From Planctomycetota bacterium (GTDB taxonomy: Bacteria; Planctomycetota; UBA1135), in NCBI GenBank assembly GCA_014382465.1, contig JACNJP010000257.1, positions 1 to 16,032 of the forward strand: a stretch of 16,032 nucleotides of DNA. The letters run 5' to 3'. Both the position numbers and the translations under genes were made by a program. The notes below the pieces were generated by a model. It saw nothing but the letters and a program-made list of their open reading frames with translations. It did not search any database and was not told the origin of the DNA. Shown here piece after piece: positions 14,160 to 16,032 of this stretch. Positions within the stretch are counted from its first letter, which is position 1. Every line of letters begins with the position of its first letter.

Positions 14160-16032
14160 ATGATCCGCCACCCGCTCCTGCGCCTCGGCCCCATCTTCGC
14201 CCTGGCCCTCCTCCCTTCCGCCCTGCTCGCCCAGGGCGTCCCGGGCCTCCAGCCGCCGCGCCACTCGCCGGCAGGCGACCCCAACGACCCCGGGATCCTC
14301 GACGCGGTCCTGCTCCACCTCGGCGCGCTCAACAGCCGGCTGCCGGCCAGCCACCAGGTCAGCGACAATTCGGAGCTCCTGAACATCGTCGGCGGCGTCG
14401 GCGGGGTGAAGCGGAAGCCGGCGAAGGGGCAGCCGAGCGCCACCGGCGCCGCCATCGTCGAGGTGCGCAGCCCCAACCGGAGGCTCGAGGACGCGGTCGA
14501 CGCCCTCGAGACCGCCGCCTCCAACGGCAGCCGCCCCGGCATGCAGTCCGCCGCGCTGGCCGCCGCGGGGATCCTGTTCGGCTCGACCCAGGGCGAGATC
14601 TTCGACGGCTTCGCCATGCTCAACCACAGCCGCGGCGCCTTCCTGCCGGACCACCTCCCGGGCCAGGACCGGATGAAGCGGCTGCGGGACACCGGCCTCA
14701 CCGCCACCGGCCCTCACGGACAGCTCCAGCGGATCTGGGAGGTCGACGTGCGCCTGCTGTGGTACGACGACGAGGCCGACGGCGACACCCACCTCCTGCT
14801 GATCCCCGCCCAGGCCGACGACTTCGACCTGCTGCGGGTCAATTACACGATCTACTCGACCGAGCGCGGCGACTTCGTCCCGGGCGTGCTTACGGACGAC
14901 GCCCGCGCCCCCGGCTCCGCCCCGCTCCCCTTCAAGGGCTTCGACGCCTCCTGGGTCCCGGTCGGCGCCCAGACCACCACCGAGCTGACCGTCGAGTATC
15001 CCGCCCTCGGGCAGCTCCGCGGCCTGCAGGCCTGGGACTGGCGCGCGCGGCCGTGGCGCAGCCACTTCATCCAGCCGGTCCGCGAGATCGTCAACGTCCA
15101 CACCGGCGCCGCCGAGCTGGACCCGCGCGGCCGGGTGCTGGCCGAGCTGAACGCCGCCCGCGGCCTCGGCACCATCGGCGCCGCCGCGCCGGAGCGCAAG
15201 ATCCTGACGGTCCTCGAAGCGGTGCAGGCCGGCGCCAGCCCGGCCGCCGTCGCCGCCATGCTCAACAACCCGGCCGCCGGCCCGCTGGGCACCTGGCGCA
15301 GCTGGACCCGCCAGCTCGACGACCGCCTGGCCCTGCCTGAGGAGGCCCTGGCGATCCTCGCCCTGGAGGGGATCTTCCCCGACCAGCCCGGCCCGCGGCC
15401 CCTCGGCCCCTACGACCTGATCGTCGTCTACGCCAACCACGAGCTGCGCCTGCTGCGGGTCGACGACGGCCCCGCCGGCGCCAACTCCCGGCCGCGGCCG
15501 CTGCCCGGCGCCTTCGCCGGCGACCGGCTCGAGGTCAAGCTGATCAACCTCGACGCGACCGGCCACCGCTTCCGCGTGATGGAGGCCGGACCGCCGCTGC
15601 ACTTCGACATCAAGACCTGCAATTACGCCCCCGCCGGCGGCCACAGCCTCGAGATCTACAGCTGGAAGCCGTGGTACGGATCGCCCAAGGAGGCCGAGCT
15701 GCAGTGGCGCGCCGGCTGGGGGTTCCGCCCCCACGTCGACGTCATCGAGCAGTTCGACGTCTTCCCGCGGCCGGCCGACCGCCTGGAGCTGCTGCCGTAC
15801 AGCGACGGCCAGGGCCGCCTCCGCAGCGGCTGGCAGTACCGGCCGGCCGAGCGCGGCGGGGACTTCGTGTTCGACCCGCCGGCCGAGTGGATCGGCACGC
15901 CCGCCGAGCCGAGCGCCGGGCCGCTGCGCGAGGCCAGCGGCGCTCCAGGACTGCTGATCGGCGCCACCACCCCGGGCTACGGCCGCGCCAGGATCTGCGA
16001 CGTCACCTCCTTCACCATCTTCCCGCGCTCCT
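14160..16032 (+). CDS. Large secreted protein of unknown function (3' end outside window)
   Basis: Reading from ATG 14160, the frame is open for 624 codons to the window edge with no stop, so the gene is incomplete here. It starts with a signal peptide (M-I-R-H-P-L-L-R-L-G-P-I-F-A-L-A-L-L, cut likely after L-L-A at 22-24). The next part has helical segments (about 45-185), then mixed beta segments. Around 450-475, the stretch G-D-R-L-E-V-K-L-I-N-L-D-A-T-G-H-R-F faintly resembles cupredoxin-like strands, but no copper ligand set is visible, so this is not a call. Aromatic-rich segments follow (Y-S-W-K-P-W-Y-G, W-R-A-G-W-G-F). Only two Cys occur. The ATG has no close Shine-Dalgarno; it may be coupled to the mini-ORF whose TGA overlaps it. 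No family is recognised. Confidence 0.75.
   Translation, partial: MIRHPLLRLGPIFALALLPSALLAQGVPGLQPPRHSPAGDPNDPGILDAVLLHLGALNSRLPASHQVSDNSELLNIVGGVGGVKRKPAKGQPSATGAAIVEVRSPNRRLEDAVDALETAASNGSRPGMQSAALAAAGILFGSTQGEIFDGFAMLNHSRGAFLPDHLPGQDRMKRLRDTGLTATGPHGQLQRIWEVDVRLLWYDDEADGDTHLLLIPAQADDFDLLRVNYTIYSTERGDFVPGVLTDDARAPGSAPLPFKGFDASWVPVGAQTTTELTVEYPALGQLRGLQAWDWRARPWRSHFIQPVREIVNVHTGAAELDPRGRVLAELNAARGLGTIGAAAPERKILTVLEAVQAGASPAAVAAMLNNPAAGPLGTWRSWTRQLDDRLALPEEALAILALEGIFPDQPGPRPLGPYDLIVVYANHELRLLRVDDGPAGANSRPRPLPGAFAGDRLEVKLINLDATGHRFRVMEAGPPLHFDIKTCNYAPAGGHSLEIYSWKPWYGSPKEAELQWRAGWGFRPHVDVIEQFDVFPRPADRLELLPYSDGQGRLRSGWQYRPAERGGDFVFDPPAEWIGTPAEPSAGPLREASGAPGLLIGATTPGYGRARICDVTSFTIFPRS

Noticed and set aside
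15519..15580. Cupredoxin-like domain in the large secreted protein
   Set aside because: One strand-like segment resembles multicopper proteins, but no His/Cys/Met ligand set is visible, so no function is assigned.

Overview
The window is a GC-rich bacterial stretch. Nearly every third codon position is G or C, and TTG and GTG starts occur alongside ATG. There is no rRNA, tRNA, CRISPR array or recognisable transposase. Three things point loosely to a Planctomycetota- or Acidobacteriota-like organism: the carboxypeptidase-regulatory-repeat protein, the ECF sigma factor of the group common in those phyla, and large unrecognised secreted proteins. This placement is inference; no marker gene is present.

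Left part (1-3596, + strand): a predicted exported or membrane-anchored protein with about seven carboxypeptidase-regulatory-like beta repeats (43-2232). A 36-codon mini-ORF follows, coupled by an ATGA overlap (2229-2339). Next is an alpha/beta-hydrolase (2352-3596), which lies in the same frame as the mini-ORF and is separated from it by one amber codon.

Centre (3668-12706, + strand): a tightly packed alpha-glucan (glycogen) operon. Its four genes all overlap by 4 bases. They encode an amylo-alpha-1,6-glucosidase-type debranching enzyme, a GT-B glycosyltransferase of glycogen-synthase-like appearance, a GH57 family amylase or branching-type enzyme, and a 1403-residue fusion of a GT3 (eukaryote-type) glycogen synthase to a GT35 alpha-glucan phosphorylase. 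Together they could build, trim and break down a storage polysaccharide. No nucleotide-sugar pyrophosphorylase and no GH13 branching enzyme lie in the window.

Right part (12707-16032): directly after the operon stop codon is a 61-base, almost perfect palindrome that is much richer in A+T than its surroundings. It fills the whole gap to a convergent gene for a small secreted protein of unknown function (12769-13188, - strand). Divergent from that gene is an ECF sigma factor (13352-13930). After a 229-base non-coding gap with an AT-rich patch comes a long open frame for a secreted protein (from 14160) that runs off the end of the window without a stop. No anti-sigma factor is visible next to the sigma gene.
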